A program made the translations under genes and the position numbers. 64,000 bases of DNA from Methyloligella sp050110875. Lineage in GTDB: Bacteria; Pseudomonadota; Alphaproteobacteria; Rhizobiales; Methyloligellaceae. Positions 28,213 through 36,856 of this stretch are shown here, in pieces; within the stretch, counting starts at the first letter, position 1; every line of letters starts with the position of its first letter. Location of the stretch: contig CP188828.1 in the NCBI GenBank assembly GCA_050110875.1, positions 124,001 to 188,000 of the forward strand, read 5' to 3'. Below the pieces are notes generated by a model. The model did no database searches. It was not told where the DNA came from and was given only the letters and a program-made list of their open reading frames with translations.

Positions 28213-29568
28213 TTAGCCCGGCTGGGTTCCGCCGAAAGCTTTAGCACCGTAGTTGTAGACAATGCGGCCTGCAACGAGGGTCGCGACTGGACGGCCCTCG
28301 AGGCGCGCCTGGTCGAATGGCGTGTTCTTGGATTTGGAGCGGAGGGCTTCGGGGTCGACCACCCAAGGCGTCTCCAGATCGATCAATACGAGATCGGCCG
28401 GCGCCCCGATGGCCAGCCGTCCGCCCTTCAGTCCCAGAATTCCGGCCGGGTTGGCGGACATGGCTCGCAGCAGGGTGGTCAGCGGCACCCCGTCATTGTG
28501 GTGAAGGCGCAAGGCGACGGCGAGCATGGTCTCCAGCCCGACGGCGCCATAGGCCGCATCGGCGAAGGGATGGCGCTTCACATCGGCATCCTGGGGATCG
28601 TGAGCGGAGACGATCACATCGATATCGCCGGAGGCCAACCCCTCGACCATGGCCTGGCGATCCTCTTCGGCCCGCAAGGGCGGGCGCATTTTGAAGAAGG
28701 TCCGATAGGGGCCGATATCGTTCTCGTTCAGCGCCAAGTGGTTGATGGAGACGCCACAGGTGACGGGCAGCCCCTTCTCCTTGGCCGCGCGGACGATCTC
28801 AAGCGATGCCCGGCAGGAGATTTCGGCGGCGTGGTAGCGGGCCTCTGTCATCTCGACGAGCCGCAGATCGCGCTCCAGCATGATGGTCTCCGCCGCGGCG
28901 GGGACGCCCTTCAGGCCCAGCCGCATGGAAACCTCGCCGGAATTCATCACGCCGCCTTCGGCAAGGGTCGGCTCCTCGATGGCATGCATGACGAGGATGT
29001 CGAAATCCTTCGCGTAGGCCAGGACGTTTCGCATGACCTTGGCGTTGGCGAGGCTGCGCTTGCCGTTTGAGGCGGCGATGGCGCCGGCCGATTTCAACAG
29101 GCCGATCTCGGTCATCTCCTCGCCCCTCAGCCCCTTGGTCATGGCGGCGAGGGGATGGACGTGAACCGCGGCGGTGTCCCGGGCGCGGCGCAGCAGAAAA
29201 TCGACCAGGGCGACATCGTCGATGACGGGGTCGGTATCCGGCATGCAGAGGATGGAGGTCACGCCGCCGGCGGCCGCGGCGCGGCTCGTGTCGGAGAGGG
29301 TGCCGCGATGCTCGTGGCCCGGCTCGCCGGTGAAGACCATCATGTCGATCAGCCCGGGCGCCAAGACGTTGCCGCCGCAATCGACGATCACCGCATCGCC
29401 ACCGGCCTCGCCGTGAATATGGCGGCCGATATCGGCGATCTTGCCGTTTGCGACAAGGAGTCCGCCTTGCTCGTCGAGGCCGGTCGCGGGGTCCACAAGG
29501 CGTGCATTGACGAAGGCGAGCCGGTCGGGCGTTTCGCCGTTGCCGAGAGCTGGATCGTCGATAAGCAT
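28213..29568 (-). CDS. Dihydroorotase-like protein PyrC' (predicted non-catalytic)
   Basis: A 451-residue amidohydrolase-superfamily protein of the class I dihydroorotase family. The metal site is degraded: where active enzymes have DxHxHxREPG this protein reads MMVFTGEPGHEH, losing both histidines, and the later HxxH motif reads YHAAEIS. Such PyrC' proteins in other bacteria are structural partners that complete the PyrB aspartate transcarbamoylase assembly. pyrB lies 5 bp upstream, which fits that role. A separate active dihydroorotase is expected elsewhere in the genome. Confidence 0.88.
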   Translation of the reverse strand: MLIDDPALGNGETPDRLAFVNARLVDPATGLDEQGGLLVANGKIADIGRHIHGEAGGDAVIVDCGGNVLAPGLIDMMVFTGEPGHEHRGTLSDTSRAAAAGGVTSILCMPDTDPVIDDVALVDFLLRRARDTAAVHVHPLAAMTKGLRGEEMTEIGLLKSAGAIAASNGKRSLANAKVMRNVLAYAKDFDILVMHAIEEPTLAEGGVMNSGEVSMRLGLKGVPAAAETIMLERDLRLVEMTEARYHAAEISCRASLEIVRAAKEKGLPVTCGVSINHLALNENDIGPYRTFFKMRPPLRAEEDRQAMVEGLASGDIDVIVSAHDPQDADVKRHPFADAAYGAVGLETMLAVALRLHHNDGVPLTTLLRAMSANPAGILGLKGGRLAIGAPADLVLIDLETPWVVDPEALRSKSKNTPFDQARLEGRPVATLVAGRIVYNYGAKAFGGTQPG

Positions 29569-29573
29569 GGGAG

Positions 29574-30530
29574 TCAGTACCGCAAATGGGGGATGAGGGC
29601 CTGAAGCACCGCCATGCGGACGGCGACGCCCATTTCCACCTGTTCGTTGACCACACTCCGCTCGTCGTCGGCAACGGCCGAATCGATCTCCACGCCGCGA
29701 TTCATGGGGCCGGGATGCATGACGATGGCGTCGGGCTTGGCGTAACTCAGCTTCTCGTGGTCGAGACCGAAGAAATGGAAATATTCCCGCTGGCTGGGGA
29801 TCAGGCTGCTGGTCATGCGCTCGCGCTGAAGGCGCAGCATCATCACCACATCGGCGTCCGCCAGGCCTTCCTCCATGGAGGTGTAGACCTCCACGCCCAG
29901 ACGATTGATCGCGCCGCCGAGCAGGGTCGAGGGGCCGATGACGCGCACGCGGGCGCCCATGGTGTTGAGCAGCAGAATGTTGGAGCGGGCCACGCGGCTG
30001 TGCAGGATGTCGCCGCAAAGCGCCACGATCAGCCCGGCGATCTTGCCCTTGTGGCGGCGGATGGTGAGCGCATCGAGAAGGGCTTGGGTCGGGTGCTCAT
30101 GAGCGCCGTCGCCGGCATTGATGACCGAGCAATCGACCTTCTGGGACAGCAGCTCCACCGCACCGGCCGCCTGATGACGGACGACCAGCAAGTCCGGCCA
30201 CATCGCGTTCAGGGTGACCGCGGTATCGATCAGCGTCTCGCCCTTCTGCATGGAGGAGGTCGGGATCGACATGTTCATGACATCCGCGCCGAGCCGCTTG
30301 GCGGCGAACTCGAACGAGCTCTGGGTGCGGGTGGAATTCTCGAAGAACAGATTGATGAGGGTGCGGCCGCGCAGATCGTCGCGCACCTCGCCGGGACGGC
30401 GGATGGATTTGGCGGCATCCTCGGCCAAGTCGAGCAGGCCTGAGATCTCAGGCGCTTTCAGGCCTTCGATGCCAAGCAAATGCCGGTGAGGAAAATCGAG
30501 ATTGGTGGGGGAAGGCGCGACGCTGCTCAT
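29574..30530 (-). CDS. pyrB: Aspartate carbamoyltransferase catalytic subunit
   Basis: A 318-residue enzyme joining carbamoyl phosphate and aspartate, the committed step of pyrimidine synthesis. The carbamoyl-phosphate site NSTRTQSSFE, HPTQALLDAL and MHPGPMNRGVEID are present. ATG 30530 was taken since homology starts soon after; a 16-residue upstream extension is possible. First gene of pyrB-pyrC'-plsY-dprA. Confidence 0.96.
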   Translation of the reverse strand: MSSVAPSPTNLDFPHRHLLGIEGLKAPEISGLLDLAEDAAKSIRRPGEVRDDLRGRTLINLFFENSTRTQSSFEFAAKRLGADVMNMSIPTSSMQKGETLIDTAVTLNAMWPDLLVVRHQAAGAVELLSQKVDCSVINAGDGAHEHPTQALLDALTIRRHKGKIAGLIVALCGDILHSRVARSNILLLNTMGARVRVIGPSTLLGGAINRLGVEVYTSMEEGLADADVVMMLRLQRERMTSSLIPSQREYFHFFGLDHEKLSYAKPDAIVMHPGPMNRGVEIDSAVADDERSVVNEQVEMGVAVRMAVLQALIPHLRY

Positions 30531-30788
30531 CAAAGGCAACTCTATAAACCCGCGCTTCGCCGGCAGCAAGACAGACAAGCCGCCGTCGTCAACCTCTCCT
30601 TAACGGTGCTGACACGTAAATGCGGTCTAGAGGGGCCGGGTTCGGTTCTCGCATTTGCCGTTGCCGGCCTGGCGTTGAGGGATTTACCGCCAGTTGCGAA
30701 TCACTGAGAATGCAATAATTCCGAAGCTTATCCGAGATGAGCGCTGCCGGTCTGGCGGAGACCGCAGTGTGAGGGGCCAGATTAGATC

Positions 30789-30944
30789 ATGATGAGCTTA
30801 CCGTTTTTTCTATTTGCATGCGGACTGGGCGCGGCCTGGTCGGAATGGCGCAGCATGGCTATGGGATTTTGGTTTGCCGGAGCGATCACATTGCTGGTGC
30901 TTTTCCGGCTCCATGCCACCGAAGTCTTGAATATCGGCCTGTAA
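30789..30944 (+). CDS. DUF5993 family small membrane protein
   Basis: A 51-residue protein with two hydrophobic helices (LPFFLFACGLGAAW and MGFWFAGAITLLVLF) and the ending FRLHATEVLNIGL. This matches DUF5993, a short family often encoded just before DsbB-type oxidoreductases. dsbB starts 15 bp downstream. Its role is unknown; an accessory function in DsbB-like activity is an inference from context. Confidence 0.8.
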   Translation: MMSLPFFLFACGLGAAWSEWRSMAMGFWFAGAITLLVLFRLHATEVLNIGL

Positions 30945-30959
30945 CGGATGACGTCCTAG

Positions 30960-31529
30960 ATGACGCCGGCAAATGCATTGCGCTTGAACGCGCTTGGATT
31001 GCTCGCAATCTGTATCGTTCTGTCCTTTGCCTTTGCCGACCAGCTTCTCTACCACGATCTACCTTGCCCGCTCTGCCTGCTGCAGAGAGCGGGTTTCTTC
31101 GCCGCCGGATTCGGCATCGCGCTCAACCTGGTCTTGCGGGTTCGGACAGCTCATTACGCCTTGGCGATTCTAGGAGCGATCTGCGGTGCGGCGGTCTCGC
31201 TTCGCCAGATCGCGCTTCATGTGGTGCCCGGCACCGGCTCGTACGGCGATACCTTCCTCGGCTATCACTTCTATAGCTGGGCGTTCATCGTGTTCTGCCT
31301 GATCGTCGCCGGGACGGGCGTGATGCTGCTGTTCGAGCGGCAATTCGCCGACAATCCGGATCTCTCCGATCTGACCCTCATGGACATGCCGACGCGGCGG
31401 CTCGCCCAGGCAGCCTTCCTGATCTTCGGGTTGCTTGCCATCGCCAGCGGCGTCTCGACGGTGGCCGAATGCGGCGGCGGTCTCTGCCCGGATAATCCGA
31501 CCAACTATCAGCTTCTCGATAAGAGCTAG
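30960..31529 (+). CDS. dsbB: Disulfide bond formation protein B
   Basis: A 189-residue four-helix membrane quinone reductase of the DsbB family, which re-oxidises DsbA-like proteins. The first cysteine pair is DLPCPLCLLQR. The second pair appears late, AECGGGLCPDN after the last helix, instead of the E. coli position in the second periplasmic loop, so the redox relay may be arranged differently. The last 4 bp overlap the convergent ruvX gene. Confidence 0.88.
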   Translation: MTPANALRLNALGLLAICIVLSFAFADQLLYHDLPCPLCLLQRAGFFAAGFGIALNLVLRVRTAHYALAILGAICGAAVSLRQIALHVVPGTGSYGDTFLGYHFYSWAFIVFCLIVAGTGVMLLFERQFADNPDLSDLTLMDMPTRRLAQAAFLIFGLLAIASGVSTVAECGGGLCPDNPTNYQLLDKS

Positions 31530-32035
31530 GCCGGGGGCGGGAGACTGAGTCCCTTCAGCCGGTCCAGCGCGCCTTGCAGGATGTAGGCGGCGGCCATGCG
31601 ATCGACGACCTCGCCGCGGCGTTTGCGGCTGGCATCGCCCTCGATCAGGTGGCGTTCGACCGCCGCGGTCGACAGCCGCTCGTCCCAGAAGACGATGGGA
31701 AGGCCGATGTGCTGATTCAGATTGCGGGCGAAGGCGCGGGTCGACTGGGCGCGCGGGCCTTCGCTGCCATCCATATTGACGGGAAGCCCCAGCACGATGG
31801 CGCCGACGCCGAGTTCTTCGGCGGTCTTCAGGATCGGCTGTATATCCTTTGTGAACTTGGTGCGCTTGATGGTTTCCACCGGTGTGGCGATGGAGCGGCT
31901 GACGTCGGAGACCGCCATGCCGATGGTCTTGGTTCCGAGATCGAGGCCGAGAAGCCGTTCCTCTCGGGCCAGTCGGGCAGGCAGATCCTGGATTTGAAGA
32001 ATCGTTGCCGTCGTTCCGGGTTGTGACCTTGTCAA
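31526..32035 (-). CDS. ruvX: Putative Holliday junction resolvase / pre-16S rRNA nuclease (YqgF)
   Basis: A 169-residue RNase H-fold protein. GLDLGTKTIGMAVSD, WDERLSTAAV and EVVDRMAAAYILQ carry the acidic active-site residues. YqgF is now known mainly for 16S rRNA 5'-end maturation. An N-terminal extension of about 25 residues precedes the core, so the true start may be internal. Confidence 0.94.
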   Translation of the reverse strand: MTRSQPGTTATILQIQDLPARLAREERLLGLDLGTKTIGMAVSDVSRSIATPVETIKRTKFTKDIQPILKTAEELGVGAIVLGLPVNMDGSEGPRAQSTRAFARNLNQHIGLPIVFWDERLSTAAVERHLIEGDASRKRRGEVVDRMAAAYILQGALDRLKGLSLPPPA

Positions 32036-32109
32036 CGCGTTACGCTTTCCTATAGTCGCGGCGAAGCCAAAAGCCCCGAAGAGACCTACGAATTTCAGAA
32101 GAGAGTTTC

Positions 32110-32811
32110 ATGCAGATTACCTGGTTCGGCCATTCCTGCTTTCGCATCGATCTCGACGAGCAGCGCATCCTGATCGATCCCTTCCTGACAGGAAACGGCG
32201 TCTTCGAGGAGGCCGGCATCCCGGTGCGGGAGGTGGCGAAGGATATCACGCATCTGGTGCTGACCCACGGCCATGACGATCATACGGGCGACACGGTCTC
32301 CATCCTGAAGGAGAGCGACGCCACGCTGGTCGCTTGTTTCGAGCTCGCCAGTTATCTGCAAGGGAAGGGTGTGGAGAAGGCCGAGTATGCGAATACGGGC
32401 GGTACCCTGGATCTCGGCGAATTCTCGCTGACCTATGTGCCGGCCTTCCATTCCTCTTCTACCATGGTGGATGGGAAGCCGGTCTATCTGGGGGCGGCCT
32501 GCGGTGTGGTGATCGCACCGAAATCGGGCAAGACCGTCTACCACATGGGCGACACGGAGATCTTCTCCGATATGGGGCTGATCAACGAGATGCATCGGCC
32601 CAAAATCGGGCTGGTCCCGATCGGCGATCGCTTCACCATGGGGGCGAAATCGGCGGCGCTGGCCTGCAAGCGCTTCTTTGCCTTCGAGACGGTCATTCCC
32701 TGTCATTACAAGACTTTTCCGATTATCGATCAGTCGCCCGACCCGTTCGTCTCGGAGATGGCGGGAGAGCATGTCGTGGTGCCGAAAGTCGGCGAGGCGC
32801 TGGAGGTCTAG
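32110..32811 (+). CDS. UPF0173 metal-dependent hydrolase
   Basis: A 233-residue metallo-beta-lactamase-fold protein. The family pattern ITWFGHSCFRID, LTHGHDDHTGDTVS and HMGDTEIFSDM contains the metal ligands. UPF0173 proteins are widespread and lack an assigned substrate. A clear ribosome site (AGAAGAGAG) precedes the ATG. Confidence 0.93.
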   Translation: MQITWFGHSCFRIDLDEQRILIDPFLTGNGVFEEAGIPVREVAKDITHLVLTHGHDDHTGDTVSILKESDATLVACFELASYLQGKGVEKAEYANTGGTLDLGEFSLTYVPAFHSSSTMVDGKPVYLGAACGVVIAPKSGKTVYHMGDTEIFSDMGLINEMHRPKIGLVPIGDRFTMGAKSAALACKRFFAFETVIPCHYKTFPIIDQSPDPFVSEMAGEHVVVPKVGEALEV

Positions 32812-32948
32812 CGACCTCCCGTCACCATCGAGGCCGGCTTCGGCTTGACCGGAGCGGCCAATTTCCCGATACCTTCCTGGCCGTCAAGCCGGTGTGAGAG
32901 ACACCCGGCCAGCCCATCGTCCTGACAGGGTTTCAGTTAAGGATTTCA

Positions 32949-33236
32949 ATGTCCGTCGACCGCGCGACCGTCCACCGTATCGCCAAGCTCGCCCGCATCG
33001 CCATCACCGAGGAGGAGGCGGCGCGTTTGGAAGGCGAATTGTCCGGCATCCTCGACTGGGTTGCCCAGCTCGACGAGATCGATACGGCCGGTGTGCCGCC
33101 CATGACCCGGGTGGCCGAGATGAAAATGAAGATGCGCGAGGACGTGGTGACCGACGGCAATTGCGCCGACGATATCGTCGCCAACGCGCCGGAAGCGGAC
33201 GACGACTACTTCGTCGTGCCGAAGATCGTGGAGTAG
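32949..33236 (+). CDS. gatC: Asp-tRNA(Asn)/Glu-tRNA(Gln) amidotransferase subunit C
   Basis: A 95-residue GatC that stabilises the GatA-GatB contact in the tRNA-dependent amidotransferase. It has TVHRIAKLARIAITEEEA and the terminal YFVVPKIVE, both typical. gatA starts 9 bp downstream. Confidence 0.97.
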   Translation: MSVDRATVHRIAKLARIAITEEEAARLEGELSGILDWVAQLDEIDTAGVPPMTRVAEMKMKMREDVVTDGNCADDIVANAPEADDDYFVVPKIVE

Positions 33237-33245
33237 GGGCGGCCG

Positions 33246-34733
33246 ATGTCCGAATTGACAGACCTGACCATCGCCGCGGCACGCGACGGTCTCGACAAAA
33301 AAGAGTTTTCGGCGAAAGAGCTGGCGGAAGCCCATATCTCGGCCATCCAGGCGGCGAACGAGGCGCTCAACGCCTATGTGCTGGTGACGCCGGACCGCGC
33401 CCTTGAGATGGCGGCGGAGAGCGATAAGCGTCTGGCCAAGGGCGAGGGGGGTGCTCTTGAGGGCATCCCGCTCGGCATCAAGGACCTGTTCTGCACCGAG
33501 GGTGTCGTCACCACGGCCTGTTCGAAGATCCTGGAAGGCTTCACGCCCCATTACGAATCGACGGTCACCCGCAATCTCTGGGATGCGGGCGCGGTGATGC
33601 TCGGCAAGCTCAACAACGACGAGTTCGCCATGGGCTCGTCCAACGAGACGAGCGCTTTCGGCGCGGTCGCCAATCCGTGGCGCCGCGAGGGCTCGGACGC
33701 CAAGCTCGTGCCCGGCGGCTCTTCGGGCGGATCGTCCTCGGCCGTGGCCGCCAATCTCTGCATGGGCGCCACGGGGACGGATACGGGCGGCTCGATCCGC
33801 CAGCCCGCGGCATTGACCGGTACGGTCGGGCTCAAACCCACCTATGGCCGCTGCTCCCGCTGGGGCATCGTGGCCTTCGCCTCGTCCCTCGATCAGGCGG
33901 GGCCGTTCGCGCGCACGGTGGAAGATGCGGCGCTGCTGCTCAATGTCATGGCGAGCCACGATCCGAAGGACACGACCTCGGTGGATGTGGCCGTGCCGGA
34001 TTACACCGCCTCCCTGAAGGAAGGCGTGAAGGGGCTGACGGTCGGCATCCCGAAGGAATACCGGATCGACGGGCTGAAACCGGAGATCGCCAAGCTCTGG
34101 GATCAGGGCGTGGAGTGGCTTCGGTCGGCCGGCGCGACGGTCAAAGAGGTGACGTTGCCTCATACGAAATACGCGCTGCCCTCTTATTATATCGTGGCGC
34201 CGGCGGAGGCCTCTTCGAACCTCGCCCGCTATGATGGCGTGCGCTACGGGTTGCGGGTCGATGGCGACGACGTGATCTCCATGTATGAGAACACCCGCGA
34301 GGCCGGGTTCGGCGCGGAGGTGAAGCGGCGCATCCTGATCGGCACCTATGTGCTCTCGGCCGGCTATTACGACGCCTATTATCTGAAGGCGCAGAAGGTG
34401 CGGACCCTGATCAAGCGCGATTTCGATCAGGCCTTCGAAGATTGCGACGTGATCCTGACGCCGACGACGCCGGGGCCGGCATTCGCGCAAGGGGAGATTT
34501 CCGGCGATCCGCTGGAGATGTATCTGAACGACATCTTCACGGTGACCGTGAACATGGCCGGGCTGCCGGGGATTTCCGTTCCGGCCGGGCTTTCGGGCGA
34601 GGGAACGCCGCTCGGTCTGCAATTGATCGGCAAGCCATTCGACGAGGCGACCCTGTTGCGGGCGGCGCATACGATCGAGGAGGCCGCGGGGCCGCTTCAA
34701 CGCCCTGAAAATTGGTGGACGAAAGCTGCGTAG
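33246..34733 (+). CDS. gatA: Asp-tRNA(Asn)/Glu-tRNA(Gln) amidotransferase subunit A
   Basis: A 495-residue amidase that frees ammonia from glutamine for GatB. The Ser-cisSer-Lys triad is visible in GIPLGIKDLF, GGSSGGSSSAVAA and GTDTGGSIRQPAA. Operon gatC-gatA, followed by a chorismate mutase and gatB. Confidence 0.97.
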   Translation: MSELTDLTIAAARDGLDKKEFSAKELAEAHISAIQAANEALNAYVLVTPDRALEMAAESDKRLAKGEGGALEGIPLGIKDLFCTEGVVTTACSKILEGFTPHYESTVTRNLWDAGAVMLGKLNNDEFAMGSSNETSAFGAVANPWRREGSDAKLVPGGSSGGSSSAVAANLCMGATGTDTGGSIRQPAALTGTVGLKPTYGRCSRWGIVAFASSLDQAGPFARTVEDAALLLNVMASHDPKDTTSVDVAVPDYTASLKEGVKGLTVGIPKEYRIDGLKPEIAKLWDQGVEWLRSAGATVKEVTLPHTKYALPSYYIVAPAEASSNLARYDGVRYGLRVDGDDVISMYENTREAGFGAEVKRRILIGTYVLSAGYYDAYYLKAQKVRTLIKRDFDQAFEDCDVILTPTTPGPAFAQGEISGDPLEMYLNDIFTVTVNMAGLPGISVPAGLSGEGTPLGLQLIGKPFDEATLLRAAHTIEEAAGPLQRPENWWTKAA

Positions 34734-34751
34734 ATTTTGAGGAGTTGGGCG

Positions 34752-35072
34752 ATGCCGGTGCCTGCAGGGCGATGTGCCAATATGGATGAGGTGCGGGAAG
34801 AGATCGACCGGATCGACCGCACCCTCGTGGATCTGATTGCCGAGCGCTTTTCCTATGTGGATCGGGCGTGGCAGCTCAAGGCCTCGCCGGCCGATGCGCG
34901 GGTGCCCTGGCGGGTGCAGCAGGTCATCGACAAGGTGAAGGCCCATGCGGAGGAAAAGAACCTGCCGCCGGAGCTGGCCGAGGCGCTGTGGCGCCAGATG
35001 ATCGGCTGGTTCATCCAGTATGAGGAAGAGAAGCTGCGGGCGAACGGCGCCCAGACGGCATCAAAGGACTAG
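34752..35072 (+). CDS. Chorismate mutase (AroQ type)
   Basis: A 106-residue all-helical chorismate mutase, converting chorismate to prephenate. The pattern MDEVREEIDRIDRTLVDLIAERF and YVDRAWQLKA is the AroQ helix 1 with the active-site Arg and Lys. The related isochorismate pyruvate lyases (PchB) cannot be excluded. It is inserted between gatA and gatB, 18 and 9 bp from them, so it is co-transcribed with the amidotransferase genes. GAGGAG precedes ATG 34752. Confidence 0.88.
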   Translation: MPVPAGRCANMDEVREEIDRIDRTLVDLIAERFSYVDRAWQLKASPADARVPWRVQQVIDKVKAHAEEKNLPPELAEALWRQMIGWFIQYEEEKLRANGAQTASKD

Positions 35073-35081
35073 CGACGCACG

Positions 35082-36557
35082 ATGCAGGAGACGGTGGAAA
35101 AGAACGATCTTCTGATCGAGGGCGAGACCGGCGATTGGGAAATGATCATCGGCATGGAGGTGCATGCCCAGGTCACCTCCAACGCGAAGCTGTTCTCCGG
35201 CGCGTCCACGGCGTTCGGCGGGGCGCCGAATTCCCATGTCAGCCTGGTCGATGCGGCGATGCCGGGCATGCTGCCGGTGATCAATTCCGAATGCGTGGCC
35301 CAGGCCGTGCGCACCGGGCTCGGGCTGAAGGCCGAGATCAATCTCTATTCAGTGTTCGACCGGAAGAACTATTTCTATCCGGACCTGCCCCAGGGCTATC
35401 AGATCTCCCAGTACAAGCAGCCCATCGTGGGCGAGGGCGAGGTGATCGTCGATCTGCTGGACGGCAGCCGTGTCGTGGTCGGCATCGAGCGGCTGCATCT
35501 GGAGCAGGATGCGGGCAAGAGCCTGCACGACCAGCACCCGAAGAAGAGCTTCGTCGATCTGAACCGCTCCGGCGTGGCGCTGATGGAGATCGTCTCGAAG
35601 CCTGACTTGCGCTCGTCCGAGCAGGCCAAGGCCTATGTCTCCAAGCTGCGCACCATCCTGCGGTATCTCGGCACCTGCGACGGCAATATGGAGGAGGGAT
35701 CTCTGCGCGCCGACGTAAACGTGTCGGTGCGGCGGCCGGGCGAGCCGCTCGGCACGCGGGCGGAGATCAAGAACGTCAACTCAATCCGCTTCATCGGCCA
35801 GGCCATCGAATACGAGGCGCGGCGCCAGATCGAGATTCTGGAGGAGGGCGGCGAGGTCGTGCAGGAGACGCGCCTGTTCGACGCCAAGACCGGCGAGACC
35901 CGCTCCATGCGCTCCAAGGAAGAGGCGCATGACTACCGCTATTTCCCCGATCCCGACCTGCTGCCGCTGGAGCTGACCCAAGACTGGGTGGAGAGTCTCA
36001 AGGCCGATCTCTGCGAGCTGCCGGACGATAAGCGGGAGCGCTTCATCGCCGATTACGGGCTCTCGCCCTACGATGCGTCCGTGCTCGTGGCGGAGAAGGA
36101 GCGCGCCGATTATTTCGAGGCGGTGGCGGCGGGTCGCGACGGCAAGCTCGCCGCCAACTGGGTGAACAACGAGCTGTTCGGCCGGCTGAACAAGGAAGGC
36201 TTGAGCATCGGCGAGAGCCCGGTCTCGGCGGAGCAGCTGGGCAAGCTGATCGATCTCGTCAAGGACGACACCATCTCCGGCAAGATCGCCAAGGATGTGT
36301 TCGACATTCTCTGGAGCGAGGGCGGGGACCCGGCGGAGATCGTCGAGACCCGTGGCATGAAGCAGGTCACCGACACGGGCGCCATCGAGGCGGCGGTGGA
36401 CGAGGTGATCGCCGCCAATCCCGACAAGGTCGAACAGGCGAAGGAAAAGCCGAAGATGATCGGCTGGTTCGTCGGCCAGGTGATGAAGGCGACAGGCGGC
36501 AAGGCGAGCCCCCAGGCGGTGAACGATCTGCTGAAGAACAAGCTCGGCTTGGAGTAG
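35082..36557 (+). CDS. gatB: Asp-tRNA(Asn)/Glu-tRNA(Gln) amidotransferase subunit B
   Basis: A 491-residue GatB, which phosphorylates the tRNA-bound Glu/Asp and amidates it. MIIGMEVHAQV, FDRKNYFYPDLPQGYQISQY and IGIERLHLEQDAGKS-like blocks and the C-terminal YqeY/tail helical domain are all present. With GatCA it supplies Gln-tRNA and possibly Asn-tRNA. Confidence 0.97.
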   Translation: MQETVEKNDLLIEGETGDWEMIIGMEVHAQVTSNAKLFSGASTAFGGAPNSHVSLVDAAMPGMLPVINSECVAQAVRTGLGLKAEINLYSVFDRKNYFYPDLPQGYQISQYKQPIVGEGEVIVDLLDGSRVVVGIERLHLEQDAGKSLHDQHPKKSFVDLNRSGVALMEIVSKPDLRSSEQAKAYVSKLRTILRYLGTCDGNMEEGSLRADVNVSVRRPGEPLGTRAEIKNVNSIRFIGQAIEYEARRQIEILEEGGEVVQETRLFDAKTGETRSMRSKEEAHDYRYFPDPDLLPLELTQDWVESLKADLCELPDDKRERFIADYGLSPYDASVLVAEKERADYFEAVAAGRDGKLAANWVNNELFGRLNKEGLSIGESPVSAEQLGKLIDLVKDDTISGKIAKDVFDILWSEGGDPAEIVETRGMKQVTDTGAIEAAVDEVIAANPDKVEQAKEKPKMIGWFVGQVMKATGGKASPQAVNDLLKNKLGLE

Positions 36558-36562
36558 GTTTT

Positions 36563-36669
36563 ACCTCTCCCCTCCGGGGAGAGGTCGGATGCGCAGCATC
36601 CGGGTGAGGGGGTGAGGAACAGCTCGACTTTCCCCTCACCCCGACCCTCTCCCCAGAGAGGAGAGGGAG
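36563..36669. repeat. Palindromic intergenic repeat (REP-like)
   Basis: An arm ACCTCTCCCCTCCGGGGAGA, a central hairpin GGATGC GCA GCATCC, and a reverse arm CCCTCACCCCGACCCTCTCC. The same design as 13428-13559. It lies directly after gatB, where such elements often act as mRNA 3' hairpins. Confidence 0.8.
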
Positions 36670-36677
36670 CGCTCTTT

Positions 36678-36732
36678 CCGTAAGCCAATAAGGAGATCCC
36701 CATGACCCACGCGATGCGCGTTCACGACTATG
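36678..36732 (+). repeat. 55-bp direct repeat, left copy (contig overlap)
   Basis: These 55 bases, covering the ribosome site and first codons of the quinone oxidoreductase gene, are identical to 36833-36887 on the other side of the N run. They stop exactly at the gap edge, as expected of unmerged overlapping contig ends. Confidence 0.9.
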
Positions 36733-36832
36733 NNNNNNNNNNNNNNNNNNNNNNNNNNNNNNNNNNNNNNNNNNNNNNNNNNNNNNNNNNNNNNNNNNNN
36801 NNNNNNNNNNNNNNNNNNNNNNNNNNNNNNNN
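36733..36832. other. Assembly gap (100 N)
   Basis: Exactly 100 N, the default for a gap of unknown size. Given the 55-bp overlap of its flanks the real distance is probably minus 55 bp, meaning nothing is missing. Confidence 0.9.
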
Positions 36833-36856
36833 CCGTAAGCCAATAAGGAGATCCCC

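Noticed and set aside
32946..34946. 666-codon bottom-strand frame opposite gatC-gatA
   Set aside because: Shadow frame of the gat genes with His/Arg/Gly-rich, unstructured composition.
36733..36832. Insertion or gene duplication at the N run
   Set aside because: The exact 55-bp match of the two flanks is explained more simply by unmerged contig ends.
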